35,496 bases of DNA from Thiobacillus sp. (GTDB lineage Bacteria > Pseudomonadota > Gammaproteobacteria > Burkholderiales > Thiobacillaceae), in contig JAABQU010000066.1 in assembly GCA_011391285.1 (NCBI GenBank), forward strand, positions 1-35,496. The letters run 5' to 3'. Each line of letters starts with the position of its first letter. The stretch's first letter is position 1. Below the pieces are notes generated by a model. That model was given only the letters and a program-made list of their open reading frames with translations. It did no database searches and was not told the DNA's origin. Position numbers and translations under genes: made by a program. Shown piece after piece: positions 6,751 to 18,562 of this stretch.

Positions 6751-7281
6751 ATGAAGCCCCTTCAATTCCTTATCGCCATCGGTACAAGCCTGATTCTGGG
6801 CGCGTGCACGACATCCCACCCGCCGCTTGCGACCGTTCCGGCGGTTGAGCTGGAGCGCTATTACGGCACCTGGTACGAGATCGCGCACCTGCCGAACTGG
6901 TTTCAGGAGAAGTGCGCCTCGGATACCCAGGCGACGTATCGTCTCGACGGAAAGTCGGTGTCGGTGTTGAACCAGTGCCGGAGGCAAAACGGCAAGCTGG
7001 AGCAGGTTAGTGGCATTGCGCACGTGGTCGAAGGCAGCCAGGGCGCCAAGCTGCGGGTGAGTTTCTTCCGCCCGTTCTATGGGGATTACTGGGTGCTGGC
7101 GCTCGATCCGGACTACCGCTGGGTGCTGGTCGGCGAACCTGGCCGAAAATATGCGTGGATTCTGGCGCGGTCGCCACAACTCGATGACGCCACGCTGGAG
7201 GCCTTGCTGACGCGGGCTGCAAAACTCGGCTTCGACCGCCAGGCGTTTGTGTACACGGCGCACACGAAACGCTCGCCTTGA
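6751..7281 (+). CDS. blc: Outer-membrane lipocalin Blc
   Basis: 176-residue bacterial lipocalin. A lipoprotein signal peptide ends in the lipobox L-G-A-C (Cys19). The lipocalin signature RYYGTWYEIAHLPNWFQ, the YRLDGKSVSVLNQCR strand and the RVSFFRPFYGDYWVLALDPD segment follow, then the R-K-Y-A-W-I-L-A-R-S motif typical of Blc. Blc-type proteins bind fatty acids or lysophospholipids at the outer membrane and are often induced in stationary phase or under envelope stress. The residue after Cys is Thr, consistent with sorting to the outer membrane. It lies 55 nt after the preceding gene and could be cotranscribed. Confidence 0.93.
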   Translation: MKPLQFLIAIGTSLILGACTTSHPPLATVPAVELERYYGTWYEIAHLPNWFQEKCASDTQATYRLDGKSVSVLNQCRRQNGKLEQVSGIAHVVEGSQGAKLRVSFFRPFYGDYWVLALDPDYRWVLVGEPGRKYAWILARSPQLDDATLEALLTRAAKLGFDRQAFVYTAHTKRSP

Positions 7282-7323
7282 CCCACCGTCCACCCGCTTA
7301 AGCGTACGTTCCAATTTCTTCCC

Positions 7324-7836
7324 ATGCCCACCCTACTGCACGCTGTTCACGCCGACCTCACCACCCTTGCAGTGGATGCCATCGTCAACGCCGCCAATTC
7401 GTCGCTGCTGGGCGGCGGCGGGGTCGACGGCGCGATCCATCGTGCCGCCGGACCGCAATTGCTGGACGCGTGCCGCCCGCTGGGCGGCTGCCATACCGGC
7501 GACGCCAAGATCACGCCGGGCTTCCGTCTGCCCGCCCGCTTTGTGATCCATACGGTCGGCCCGGTCTGGCACGGCGGCGATCGCGGCGAGCCGGAATTGC
7601 TGGCGTCGTGCTACCGCCGTTCGATCGAGGTCGCGGCGGAGAACGGCCTTCACTCGCTGGCGTTTCCCGGCATCAGCACCGGCGTGTACGGCTATCCCAA
7701 GGCGCCCGCCGCGCGGATCGCGGTGGCGACGGTGCGCGCGACGGTACCGGCGTTTCCCCTCATCCGCGAGGTGATCTTCTGCTGCCATTCGGCGGAGGAC
7801 CTCGCCCGCTATCAGACGCTGCTCGCCAGCGCCTGA
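7324..7836 (+). CDS. Macro-domain O-acetyl-ADP-ribose deacetylase (YmdB-like)
   Basis: 170-residue single macro domain. Diagnostic motifs are the [22 protein letters not shown] stretch (residues 18-39), the RFVIHTVGP strand and the [12 protein letters not shown] loop that binds ADP-ribose phosphates. Family members remove the acetyl group from O-acetyl-ADP-ribose or mono-ADP-ribose from proteins. The E. coli homologue YmdB also inhibits RNase III. Eight nucleotides separate its stop from the next ATG, so it is likely in one transcript with the hydrolase at 7844. Confidence 0.92.
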   Translation: MPTLLHAVHADLTTLAVDAIVNAANSSLLGGGGVDGAIHRAAGPQLLDACRPLGGCHTGDAKITPGFRLPARFVIHTVGPVWHGGDRGEPELLASCYRRSIEVAAENGLHSLAFPGISTGVYGYPKAPAARIAVATVRATVPAFPLIREVIFCCHSAEDLARYQTLLASA

Positions 7837-7843
7837 ATCGCGC

Positions 7844-8485
7844 ATGGACGTGGTCCTGATCCATGGCATGGGCCGCACGCCGGTTTCGATGCTGCGGCTG
7901 CGCCGGCACCTGCGGCGGGCCGGCCACCACCCGATGCTGTTCGGCTATTCGCCCACGTTCGAAACCCTGCAGGGCTCGACCGGCCGCCTGGTGGGGCTGA
8001 TCGAGCGCCGCGCGGATACCGCACCGTACGCGCTGGTGGGGCATTCGCTCGGCTCGGTACTCATCCGCTCGGCGCTCGGCCAGCTGGAAAACCGGATGCC
8101 CGCGGCCTGCTTTTTCCTGTCGCCGCCGATGGTGGCCTGCAAGGCGGCGAAATTCTTTTCGCGGTTTTGGCTATACAAGGTGTTGACGGGCGAGATGGGC
8201 CAGTTGCTGGCAGACGACGCATTCATGCAGCGGCTGCCGATGCCGCCTGCTTTCACCCGGATTTATGTGGGCACCGGCGGCCCGCACACCCGCTGGTATC
8301 CCTTTGGCATGGAAGCCAACGACCTGATCCTGAGCGTCGCCGAAGCCACGGGCCGCTTCAAGGCACTGTCCGTCGAGATCCCCGTCCTGCACACCTTCAT
8401 CATGCATTCGCCGCAGGTCTACGACGACATCATCCGATCGCTGGAAACGATCGAGCAAACGTGTCAGTCAGGTGGACAAACCTGA
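7844..8485 (+). CDS. Alpha/beta hydrolase (small lipase/esterase-like)
   Basis: 213-residue alpha/beta-hydrolase. The first strand and oxyanion loop are VVLIHGMGRT (residues 3-12) and the nucleophile elbow is G-H-S-L-G with Ser68. The conserved late histidine is probably in PVLHTFIMHSP. The compact size, with no signal peptide, suggests a cytoplasmic esterase or acyltransferase-like enzyme related to the DUF676/PGAP1-like lipases. A substrate cannot be named. It follows the macro-domain gene by seven nucleotides, and the FlK-like thioesterase follows 50 nt later, forming a small acyl/ester-hydrolysis cluster. Confidence 0.85.
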   Translation: MDVVLIHGMGRTPVSMLRLRRHLRRAGHHPMLFGYSPTFETLQGSTGRLVGLIERRADTAPYALVGHSLGSVLIRSALGQLENRMPAACFFLSPPMVACKAAKFFSRFWLYKVLTGEMGQLLADDAFMQRLPMPPAFTRIYVGTGGPHTRWYPFGMEANDLILSVAEATGRFKALSVEIPVLHTFIMHSPQVYDDIIRSLETIEQTCQSGGQT

Positions 8486-8535
8486 GGCTTTACCGGCATG
8501 CTTCCCATTGTTCAACTCCCGGAAATCAAACCTCG

Positions 8536-8961
8536 ATGAAAGATTCCCTGCAGCCGGGCATCATCTACGAACACACCTTCGTGGTGCCGACTTCGAAGAC
8601 GGTTCCGGCGCTGTATCCGGAATCGCCCGAATTCGTCGCGATGCCGGAGGTCTTTGCGACCGGCTTCCTGGTTGGCTTCCTCGAATGGGCCTGCATCAAG
8701 GCGATCAACCCGCATCTCGACTGGCCGCGCGAACAGACGGTGGGCACCCATATCGACGTCAGTCACGAAGCGGCGACCCCGCCGGGGCTGAAGGTGACGG
8801 CGCACGTCGAACTGCTCGAGGTCGATGGCAGGCGGCTGGTATTTGCGGTCGAGGCCCACGACGGGGTTGATCTTATTTCGCGCGGACGGCACGAGCGATT
8901 CATCATCGACAAGGCAAAATTCGATGCCAAGCTTGGCGCGAAGAAAGGCGTCAGCGCATGA
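8536..8961 (+). CDS. Hotdog-fold thioesterase, FlK-like
   Basis: 141-residue hotdog thioesterase of the fluoroacetyl-CoA-thioesterase (FlK)-like group. The pattern FATGFLVGFLEWACIKAINP, then VGTHIDVSHEAATPPGLKVT and ELLEVDGRRLVFAVEAHDGV, follows the FlK family closely, including Glu in the helix and His in the T-H-x-D-V-x-H motif that form the catalytic set. Most family members hydrolyse small acyl-CoAs of unknown identity; true fluoroacetate detoxification cannot be inferred. The ATG at 8536 is supported by the N-terminal alignment. Its stop overlaps the next gene by ATGA. Confidence 0.88.
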   Translation: MKDSLQPGIIYEHTFVVPTSKTVPALYPESPEFVAMPEVFATGFLVGFLEWACIKAINPHLDWPREQTVGTHIDVSHEAATPPGLKVTAHVELLEVDGRRLVFAVEAHDGVDLISRGRHERFIIDKAKFDAKLGAKKGVSA

Positions 8962-9302
8962 TCCGGCTACCCAACGCCCGCGATGCCTGGGGCACCCCCG
9001 AATTCGAAACCGTTCTGAAGCGTGAAATTGCGCAGTTCGATGCGACCAGCCTGCCGCTGCAGCAAGCGCTGTCGGTGAGCAGCCATGTGACGGAGGGGCC
9101 GATCCAGGCGATGATCCTCCGCACCGGCGAGGACGCCGGGCAGATCCGGGTGAAGGCGGGGATTTTCTACACCGGGATCATCGCAGGCTGCAGTTGCACG
9201 GACGATCCCACGCCCATGTCGGATCAGAACGAATACTGCGTGGTCGAGTTCGTGATCGATCCGGCGACCGCCAACACCACGGTAACGCTGCTGGCGGAAT
9301 AG
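8958..9302 (+). CDS. Conserved hypothetical protein with CSCTDDP motif
   Basis: 114-residue soluble protein overlapping the thioesterase gene by 4 nt (ATGA), so it is translationally coupled. It starts MIRLPNARDAWGTPEFETVL. The second half contains GIFYTGIIAGCSCTDDPTPM, followed by an acidic, hydrophobic C-terminus (EYCVVEFVIDPAT). The C-x-C-x-D-D pattern could bind a metal, but this is conjecture. No characterised family is recognised. The coupling suggests a function linked to the thioesterase, for example as a partner subunit. Confidence 0.8.
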   Translation: MIRLPNARDAWGTPEFETVLKREIAQFDATSLPLQQALSVSSHVTEGPIQAMILRTGEDAGQIRVKAGIFYTGIIAGCSCTDDPTPMSDQNEYCVVEFVIDPATANTTVTLLAE

Positions 9303-9314
9303 CAGGGGCCACCC

Positions 9315-9331
9315 GCGCACGCAAGGTGCGC
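9315..9331. terminator. Hairpin between convergent genes
   Basis: GCGCAC (9315-9320), loop GCAAG, GTGCGC (9326-9331): a perfect 6-bp stem in the 43-nt gap between the stop codons of the plus-strand hypothetical gene and the minus-strand ABC ATPase. No T-tract follows on either strand, so termination activity is uncertain. Confidence 0.35.
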
Positions 9332-9345
9332 TCAGGCGAACCGGG

Positions 9346-10188
9346 TCAGCTTGTGATCGGAGGGATTTCCAGTTCTTCCGCGTAGGGGCGGCTCGGATAC
9401 TGGAAAGCAACCGGCCCATCCGGCCTGGCATGGACGAACTGGCTGACGAAGGGATCGGCAGAGTCCATCATCTCGGCGGCGTTGCCTTCGGCCACCACCA
9501 CGCCGTCATGGATGAAGTAGACGTAATCGGCAATTTTCAGCGATTCCGACACGTCGTAGGTGACCACGACCGAGGTCAGCCCGAGCGCATCGTTGAGGCG
9601 GCGGATCAGGCTGGCGATGGTGTGGAGCGAGATCGGGTCGAGGCCGGCGAAGGGCTCGTCGTACATCATCAGCATGGGGTCGAGCGCGATCGCCCGGGCG
9701 AGCGCCACCCGGCGCTCCATGCCGCCCGAGAGCTCGGCGGTGCGCAGGTCGTGGGCGCCGCGCAGGCCGACGGCATGCAGCTTCATCAGCACCAGATCGT
9801 GGATGACGTCCTCCGGCAGGTCGGTGTGCTCGCGCATCGGATAGGCGATGTTCTCGAATACTGAAAGATCGCTGAACAGCCCGCTGACCTGGAACATCAT
9901 GCCCATCTTGCGCCGCATGGCGTAGAGCTCGGTGTTGTTCAGCTTGTGGACCACCTGGCCATTGAATTTCACGCTGCCGCGCGACGGCCTGAGCTGGCCG
10001 CCGAAATGGCGCAGCAAGGTGGTCTTGCCGCAGCCGCTGACGCCCAGGATGCCGACAATCCTGCCGCGGGGAATGACCAGGTTGACGCCCTTGAGCACGG
10101 CATTGGCGTCGTACGAGAAATGCAGGTCGCTGACCTCGAGCAGATTGTCTGCTGGAGGCTTCGCTGCATTTTCCTGCAATGCCGGCAT
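9346..10188 (-). CDS. ABC transporter ATP-binding protein, MlaF-like, with switch His replaced by Tyr
   Basis: 280-residue ABC ATPase. Walker A is GVSGCGKTT (Lys55), the Q-loop Gln100 lies in MMFQVSGLFSDLSVFEN, the signature is LSGGMERR (153-160) and Walker B is LMMYDEPFAGLD (Glu178). The FSDLSVFENIAYPMREHTDL segment is characteristic of the MlaF family, which powers phospholipid (MCE) transport between the membranes. The H-loop reads VVVTYDVSES: the switch histidine is Tyr211 (TAC at 9558-9556). The start at 10188 lies two nucleotides after the sucB stop, so it is cotranscribed with the TCA genes. No MlaE permease or MCE protein is adjacent. An in-frame extension upstream lies inside sucB and is rejected. 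Confidence 0.85.
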   Translation of the reverse strand: MPALQENAAKPPADNLLEVSDLHFSYDANAVLKGVNLVIPRGRIVGILGVSGCGKTTLLRHFGGQLRPSRGSVKFNGQVVHKLNNTELYAMRRKMGMMFQVSGLFSDLSVFENIAYPMREHTDLPEDVIHDLVLMKLHAVGLRGAHDLRTAELSGGMERRVALARAIALDPMLMMYDEPFAGLDPISLHTIASLIRRLNDALGLTSVVVTYDVSESLKIADYVYFIHDGVVVAEGNAAEMMDSADPFVSQFVHARPDGPVAFQYPSRPYAEELEIPPITS

Positions 10189-10190
10189 GC

Positions 10191-11256
<1,066 letters not shown>

Positions 11257-11267
<11 letters not shown>

Positions 11268-13953
11268 AGGGGGTCTCCAGCGCGTCGTTCAGCAAGGCAT
11301 CCAGTTCCGCACGATGGCGCGACGCATAGCCCGACGCCGGCGCCGCGGCAGCCGGCCGGCCGGCGTAGTGGAAATGCTGCCGAGCGGGCGCGCAGTGATT
11401 AAGGTGGTGCAGGGTCTGGAACCACGCGCCTTGGTTCATCGGTTCTTCCTGTGCCCAGACGAAGGTGGCAGCATCGGGGTAGGCATTCAGCACGGCGCGG
11501 AAGGCCGCCTCGGGGAAGGGGTAAAGCTGCTCCACCCGCACTAGCGCGACGTCGTCCAACCCGCGCGCCGCACGCGTGGCTTCGAGATCGAACCACACGC
11601 GCCCGCTGCAGGCCACCACACGTTTCGCCTGACGCCGCGCACGCGGATCGTCGATGACCGGCTGGAAGGCACCCCGGCTCAGGTCATCCAGCGACGAGGT
11701 CGAAGCCGGATGGCGCAGCAGGCTCTTCGGGCTCAGGATCACCAGCGGCTTTCTCGCGGGGCGCACGATCTGCCGCCGCAGCAGGTGGAACATCTGCGCC
11801 GGCAGGGTCGGCACGCAGACCTGGATGTTGTCCTGCGCGCACAACTGGAGGTAACGCTCGAGTCGAGCGGAGGAGTGCTCCGGCCCCTGCCCCTCGAAGC
11901 CGTGCGGCAGCATCAGCGTAAGCCCGCACAGGCGCCCCCACTTCGCTTCGCCGCTGGCAATGAACTGGTCGATCACCACCTGCGCGCCGTTGGCGAAGTC
12001 GCCGAACTGCGCCTCCCACACCACCAGCGTGTCGGGGTCGGCAGTGGCGTAGCCGTATTCGAACGCCAGCACCGCTTCCTCGGACAGCAGCGAATCGATG
12101 ATGGTGAAATTGCCCTGGCGCTGATGGATGTGTTCGAGCGGAACGTACACGCCGCTTTGGCGGCGCTCGCGCTTCTGGTCATGCCAGACCGCATGACGAT
12201 GGAAAAAAGTGCCGCGCGCCGAATCCTGGCCTGACACCCGCACATTGTGGCCGGCGTCGAGCAGGCTGGCGTAGGCCAGGTTCTCGGCATATCCCCAGTC
12301 CACCGGAAGCTTGCCCGCGCGCATGCTGCGGCGGTCGTCCAGCACTTTCTGCACCCGCGAATGCAGTTCGATCTCATGCTCCAGCGTGGTGATGCGCTCG
12401 CCCAGAAAGTCCAGTCTCGCCGCCGGTACGGCCGTCGCCACCTCAGCGACCGGGCTGGCCTTGAAGCGCCCCCAATTCATGCCGAAGACTTCCTTGAAAT
12501 CCGACAACGCGGGTGGGCTCAGCGATTCGCCGTGCTCCAGCCGTTCGCGGCAGCCATCGACCAGATCGTCGGCCTGCGACTGGGTCAGCACGCCCTCGTC
12601 GACCAGTCGCTGCGCATACAGCGTGCGCGTGCTGGGGTGCGCCTGGATCCGGCGGTACATCAGCGGCTGGGTGGCGAGCGGTTCGTCCTGCTCGTTATGC
12701 CCGTGGCGGCGGTAGCACACCAGGTCGATGAAGCAGTTCTTGTGGAAGGTGTAACGGTAGTCGACCGCCGTCTGCACCGCGAAGGCCACTGCCTCCGGGT
12801 CGTCGCCATTCACGTGCAGCACCGGCGCCTCGATCATTTTCGCCACGTCCGTGCAGTACAGCGTAGAGCGCACGTCGCGCGGGTCCGAGGTGGTGAAACC
12901 GATTTGGTTGTTGATCACGACATGGATCGCGCCATTGTTGCGGAAGCCACGCGTCTGCGACATGTTGAGGCTTTCCATCACCACGCCCTGCCCCGACAGC
13001 GCCGCATCGCCGTGCATGATCACCGGCACCACCTCGTAGCCAAGGACGTCGCCGCGCCGGTCCTGGCGCGCGCGCACCGAACCGCGCACCACCGGATGCA
13101 CGATTTCGAGATGCGAGGGATTGAAGGCCAGCGCCAGATGAACCGGCCCATAAGGCGTGGAAAAATCGGTAGAAAATCCCTGGTGGTATTTGACATCGCC
13201 CGACAGCGGGGAATCGGGATAGCTGTTCAGCGGCTCCTCGAACAGGCTCTCGATCGTGCGCCCCATGATGTTGGCCAGCACGTTGATGCGGCCACGGTGC
13301 GCCATGCCCATCACGATTTCCTTTGCGCCGTGGCGGGCGCAGCGCGCGATCACCTGATCGAGCAGCGGTATCAGGCTCTCGGCGCCCTCGAGCGAGAAGC
13401 GCTTCTGTCCGACATGCTTGGTGTGGAGAAATTTCTCCAGCGTTTCTGCATCCGTCAGCCGCTTCAGCAGCTTCTTTTTCAGGTCGGTGGACACCCCGAA
13501 GCGTCCCTGCGCCGACTCGATCCGCTCCTGCAGCCAGCGTTTGCGCGCGACATCGGTGATGTGCATGTACTCGGCGCCTACGTGGCCGCAATACGCTGCG
13601 TTCAACCGCCGCAGGATGTCAGCCAGGGTGCTGCGCTCCACCCCGAACAGCGAGCCGGTCTCGAATTCGCGGCTCAGGTCCGCGTCGGTCAGGCCATAGT
13701 GCGCGGGGTCGAGTTCGGGTGTGGGGGGCGGCTCGAAGCGCTGCAGGGGGTCGAGTTCGGCCTTGCGCACCCCGAGGTAGCGGTAAGCGTTGATGAGCCT
13801 CAGCACCGCGACCTGTGCAGCATCCGATGCGGGTGCGGCGCCCGGCAGCGGCTGCGTCAGCCAGGGCGCCAGCGCATCGTCGCCGAACTGTTCCAGGTAA
13901 GCGGCGTTGCCGGCATACAGCGGGGAGGTCCGGGACCAGTCAGGCGCGCTCAT
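11257..13953 (-). CDS. sucA: 2-oxoglutarate dehydrogenase E1 component
   Basis: 898-residue thiamine-diphosphate-dependent E1o that decarboxylates 2-oxoglutarate and succinylates lipoyl-E2. Motifs seen include [64 protein letters not shown], the Q-I-G-F-T-T-S motif and [15 protein letters not shown], all standard for E1o. The C-terminus has [13 protein letters not shown]. It is somewhat shorter than E. coli SucA (933), mainly at the N-terminus ([14 protein letters not shown]), which normally contacts the E2 core. The gene starts 18 nt after gltA and its 3' end overlaps sucB by 11 nt. Confidence 0.96.
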
Positions 13954-13971
13954 GTCGGATGGCTTGTGCGT

Positions 13972-15263
<1,292 letters not shown>

Positions 15264-15267
<4 letters not shown>

Positions 15268-15518
15268 TTTGATTCCAGAGATGTTGCTGCCCGAAAGAGT
15301 TGCAGGCGTTGAACAAGCGCTTCAAGCCCGGCGTCGCCCGCGGGCGACCGGCCTTGCAGCCTGTCGATGATGTCCATGTCCGACAGGCCCAGCAGCCGCT
15401 CCAGCGCGGCTGTCTCGCAAGGCTCAAGTGTAGCGCGGTGGGCCTGCAGAAAGCCACCCAGCCAGATATCCAGTTCCAGCAAGCCGCGCCGGCAACGCCA
15501 GGCCAGCCGATCAGACAC
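15264..15518 (-). CDS. sdhE: Succinate dehydrogenase assembly factor SdhE (FAD assembly)
   Basis: 84-residue protein of the SdhE/SDHAF2 family, which promotes covalent flavinylation of SdhA. The conserved R-G-x-x-E motif is RGLLELD (Arg11-Gly12-Glu15), followed by the aromatic/acidic helix bundle and the [20 protein letters not shown] segment. It overlaps sdhB by 8 nt upstream and gltA by 4 nt downstream, so it is translated from the same transcript. Its place directly after the dehydrogenase genes fits its role. Confidence 0.9.
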
Positions 15519-16206
15519 GGCGCTTCACCAGCAGCGACTTGATGCGGCCGATTGCCGATGTCGGGTTCAGGCCCTTGGGGCAGGCGTCCACGCAGTTCAT
15601 GATGCCGTGGCAGCGATACAGCCGATACGGGTCTTCTAGATTGTCGAGCCGGGCGGCCGTCGCCTCGTCGCGCGAATCGGCGATGAAGCGGTAGGCCTGC
15701 AGCAGGCCCGCCGGGCCGACGAACTTGTCCGGATTCCACCAGAAAGACGGGCACGAAGTGGTGCAACAGGCGCACAAGATGCATTCGTAGGCGCCGTCGA
15801 GCAGCGCGCGGTCTTCCGGGCTTTGCAGGCGTTCGACTTCGGGCTCAGGGTCGTCGTTGATCAGCCACGGTTTGATCGAGCGGTACTGCTTGTAGAACGG
15901 CTCCATGTCCACGATCAGGTCGCGGATCACCGGCAGTCCCGGCAGCGGCCGCACCTCGATCGGCTGCTTCAGCTCGGAGAGCGGCGTGATGCACGCCAGC
16001 CGGTTCTTGCCGTTGACATTCACCGCATCCGATCCACACACGCCCTCGCGGCAGGAGCGGCGCAAGGAGAGCGTCTCGTCCTGCGCCTTGATCGCCAAGA
16101 GCGCGTCGAGCAGCATCTTGCCGGCGGGTTCGATGTCGAGATCGACGTCCTGCATGTGGGGTTTTTCGCCGGATTCTGGGGAATAGCGGTAGAGGCGGAA
16201 TTTCAT
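15511..16206 (-). CDS. sdhB: Succinate dehydrogenase iron-sulfur subunit
   Basis: 231-residue SdhB, carrying electrons from SdhA-FAD to quinone. The [2Fe-2S] ligands are Cys52, Cys57, Asp60 and Cys72 in SCREGVCGSD...LAC, with Asp as the third ligand as in E. coli. The [4Fe-4S]/[3Fe-4S] motifs are CILCACCTTSCPSFWW and CHGIMNCVDACPKGLNP. ATG at 16206 gives the standard MKFRLYRYSPE start; longer in-frame extension runs into the upstream repeat element and is rejected. Uniquely for this tight operon, it is separated from sdhA by about 600 bp of inverted-repeat DNA. It overlaps sdhE by 8 nt. Confidence 0.97.
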   Translation of the reverse strand: MKFRLYRYSPESGEKPHMQDVDLDIEPAGKMLLDALLAIKAQDETLSLRRSCREGVCGSDAVNVNGKNRLACITPLSELKQPIEVRPLPGLPVIRDLIVDMEPFYKQYRSIKPWLINDDPEPEVERLQSPEDRALLDGAYECILCACCTTSCPSFWWNPDKFVGPAGLLQAYRFIADSRDEATAARLDNLEDPYRLYRCHGIMNCVDACPKGLNPTSAIGRIKSLLVKRRV

Positions 16207-16228
16207 GTGTGCTCGCAGTCTGCGGCTG

Positions 16229-16775
16229 ATGCGGAAGCTTCGCTTTTCGCCTCTGGGCGAGCCACGTTCTTTTGCGTGGCCAAAAGAAAGTAACCAAAGA
16301 AAAAGCCACCCCTGGTGTGTCGGCCTTCGGCTCCCCTGCGATGCTCGCCACCCGAGGCGGGGCTGGAACTCGCCCTGGCAGGGCACACAAAACGTGCCCT
16401 GCTGCGGAGCTCAAACACCCCGCCCCTTTTCCCCTCGGCCGGCTGCGCTTCTCGGCGACACACAAGGGGCACCCTTGCGAACGCCTGTGCTTGGCGACGA
16501 ACGAACAACACGCGATGGCTGCACCCGGGGTTGTTCCCCTTCAGCGCTGCCGATTTGGCGTGTGCGGGCGGGGAAAAAGCGGAACCGTGTTTGAGCTCCG
16601 CAGCACGGGGCGTTTTGTGCCCCGTGCCAGGGCGAGTTGGTGGAGCGCCCGCACGCGCGCGCCAAATCGGGAACCCGCAGGGCAGCGATGTGGGGTCGCC
16701 TTTTCTTTGGTTACTTTCTTTTGGCGAAGCAAAAGAAAGTAACTCGCCCAAAGGCGAAAAGCGAAGCCGCCGCAT
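16229..16775. repeat. Long inverted-repeat element inserted between sdhA and sdhB
   Basis: The 601-nt gap between sdhA and sdhB is one imperfect palindrome. Outer arms of 84 bp (16229-16312 and 16692-16775) match at roughly 85 percent by eye as reverse complements. Inner arms (about 16361-16434 and 16570-16645) match too, sharing CTGCGGAGCTCAAACAC. The right arm contains a perfect 14-bp hairpin, GTTACTTTCTTTTG (16710-16723) with CAAAAGAAAGTAAC (16730-16743). Arms with this AAAGAAAGTAAC core are, to my recollection, a dispersed repeat family in GC-rich proteobacteria and are often misannotated as short ORFs. No transposase ORF is present. Overlapping ORFs on both strands are repeat shadows. 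Confidence 0.8.
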
Positions 16776-16807
16776 ACCCAAAGCAAAGCCAATAGGCCGG
16801 GCTCCCA

Positions 16808-18562
16808 TCAATACACCCTCTCCTTCGGCTTGATCGACTCCACCGTAAGCGGCTTCAGCCGCACCGGCTTCGCATCCACCTGATCCCCCTCGCGCGAATA
16901 CAGCGTGTGCTTGAGCCAGTTGGCGTCGTCGCGTTCCGGAAAATCCTCCCGCGTGTGTGCGCCGCGGCTCTCGGTGCGATGGATCGCCGACACCAGCGTC
17001 GCACGCGCCACGCCGATCAGGTTCTCCAGTTCCAGCGCCTCGATGCGCGCGGTGTTGAAGACGCGGCTGGCGTCCTGCAAACCGGCGTTCGCCAGCCGTG
17101 CTTCAAGCACACTCAATTTTTCCAGCCCCTCGCGCAATACCGCGTCGGTGCGGAAAACGCCGGCATGGGACTGCATCATCCACCGCAGATCGTCGGTGAT
17201 CGCCGCCACCCGTTCGCTGCCGGGGCGGTCCCATCTTGCGAGCCGTCCCTGACTGGCTTCGGCTGCATTCTCGGGCAACGGGCGCGGATAGGGATTGTCG
17301 CGCAGGTATTCCAGCATATGTTTGCCGGCGGCGCGGCCGAACACGATGAGATCCAGCAGCGAGTTGCCGCCGAGCCGGTTGGCGCCGTGCACCGATACGC
17401 AGGCACACTCGCCGACGGCGTACAGACCCGGCACGGGTTCCTCCGGCCCGAAGCGTGCCGGCGCGACGACCTGGCCATGCAGGCTGGTGGGAATGCCGCC
17501 CATCATGTAGTGCGCGGTGGGCGCGACCGGGATCGGCGCCTTGACCGGATCGACGCCGGCGAAGCGGATCGACAGATCACGAATGCCGGGCAGCTTTTCA
17601 GCAATGAGCTTTTCGCCCAGATGGTCGAGCTTGATGTCGACATAGTCGCCGCGCGGTCCGCAGCCGCGGCCCTCGGCGATCTCGATGGCGATGGCGCGCG
17701 CCACCACGTCGCGCCCGGCCAGATCCTTGGCATGCGGCGCGTAGCGTTCCATGAAGCGCTCGCCGTTCTTGTTCAGCAGATAACCACCCTCGCCGCGCAC
17801 GCCTTCGGTGATGAGGCAGCCGACGCCGGCGATGCCGGTGGGATGGAATTGCCAGAACTCCATGTCCTGCAGCGGCAGCCCGGCGCGCAGCACCATGCCG
17901 AGGCCGTCGCCGGTGTTGATCATGGCGTTGCTGCTGTTGCCGAACACCCGCCCTGCCCCGCCGGTGGCGAGCAAGGTGGTGCGCGCCTCGATCAGCAATG
18001 GCTCGCCGGTCTCGATGGAGATGGCGCTGACGCCGAGGCAGTAGCCGTCGGCGTCGCGCAACAGGTCGAGCGCGAAGTATTCGTCGAAGAACTGGGTGCG
18101 GTGGGCGATGTTCTGCTGGTACAGCGTGTGCAGTAGCGCGTGGCCGGTGCGATCGGCAGCGGCGCAGGTGCGGGTGGCCTGCTCGCCGCCGAAGTTTTTC
18201 GACTGCCCACCGAAGGGACGCTGATAAATCTTGCCGTTGTCCAGCCGCGAGAATGGCAGCCCCATGTGCTCGAGTTCGTACACCGCCGTCGCGGCCTCGC
18301 GGCACATGAACTCGATCGCGTCCTGGTCGCCCAGCCAGTCGCCACCCTTGACCGTGTCGTACATGTGCCATTCCCAGCGGTCGTCGTCGACGTTGGCAAG
18401 GGCGGCGGTAATGCCACCCTGCGCCGACACCGTGTGCGAGCGTGTGGGGAAGACTTTCGACACCACCGCGACCTTGTAGTCGGAGCGCGCGAGTTGCAGC
18501 GCGGCGCGCAGGCCCGCGCCGCCGCCGCCGATGATGAGGGCATCGAAGCGGCGCGTGTTCAC
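16808..18562 (-). CDS. sdhA: Succinate dehydrogenase flavoprotein subunit
   Basis: 584-residue SdhA, oxidising succinate to fumarate. The FAD dinucleotide-binding motif is [14 protein letters not shown] (9-22) and the covalent-FAD histidine is His43 in [11 protein letters not shown]. The substrate region [14 protein letters not shown], the catalytic Arg segment [12 protein letters not shown] and the [13 protein letters not shown] motif are present. The GTG start at 18562 overlaps the sdhD stop (GTGA); the longer in-frame ORF lies inside sdhD and sdhC. Full length; the C-terminus (SIKPKERVY) is canonical. Its stop borders the 600-bp repeat element. Confidence 0.97.
   Translation of the reverse strand: MNTRRFDALIIGGGGAGLRAALQLARSDYKVAVVSKVFPTRSHTVSAQGGITAALANVDDDRWEWHMYDTVKGGDWLGDQDAIEFMCREAATAVYELEHMGLPFSRLDNGKIYQRPFGGQSKNFGGEQATRTCAAADRTGHALLHTLYQQNIAHRTQFFDEYFALDLLRDADGYCLGVSAISIETGEPLLIEARTTLLATGGAGRVFGNSSNAMINTGDGLGMVLRAGLPLQDMEFWQFHPTGIAGVGCLITEGVRGEGGYLLNKNGERFMERYAPHAKDLAGRDVVARAIAIEIAEGRGCGPRGDYVDIKLDHLGEKLIAEKLPGIRDLSIRFAGVDPVKAPIPVAPTAHYMMGGIPTSLHGQVVAPARFGPEEPVPGLYAVGECACVSVHGANRLGGNSLLDLIVFGRAAGKHMLEYLRDNPYPRPLPENAAEASQGRLARWDRPGSERVAAITDDLRWMMQSHAGVFRTDAVLREGLEKLSVLEARLANAGLQDASRVFNTARIEALELENLIGVARATLVSAIHRTESRGAHTREDFPERDDANWLKHTLYSREGDQVDAKPVRLKPLTVESIKPKERVY

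Noticed and set aside
8167..8961. 264-codon plus-strand ORF overlapping hydrolase and thioesterase genes
   Set aside because: Its first half is an out-of-frame reading of the hydrolase gene; only the part from the ATG at 8536 is the thioesterase.
16205..16833. Several 80-200 codon ORFs on both strands in the sdhA-sdhB gap
   Set aside because: They translate the inverted-repeat element (peptides such as KKVTKEKATP on both arms); repeat shadows without independent coding evidence.
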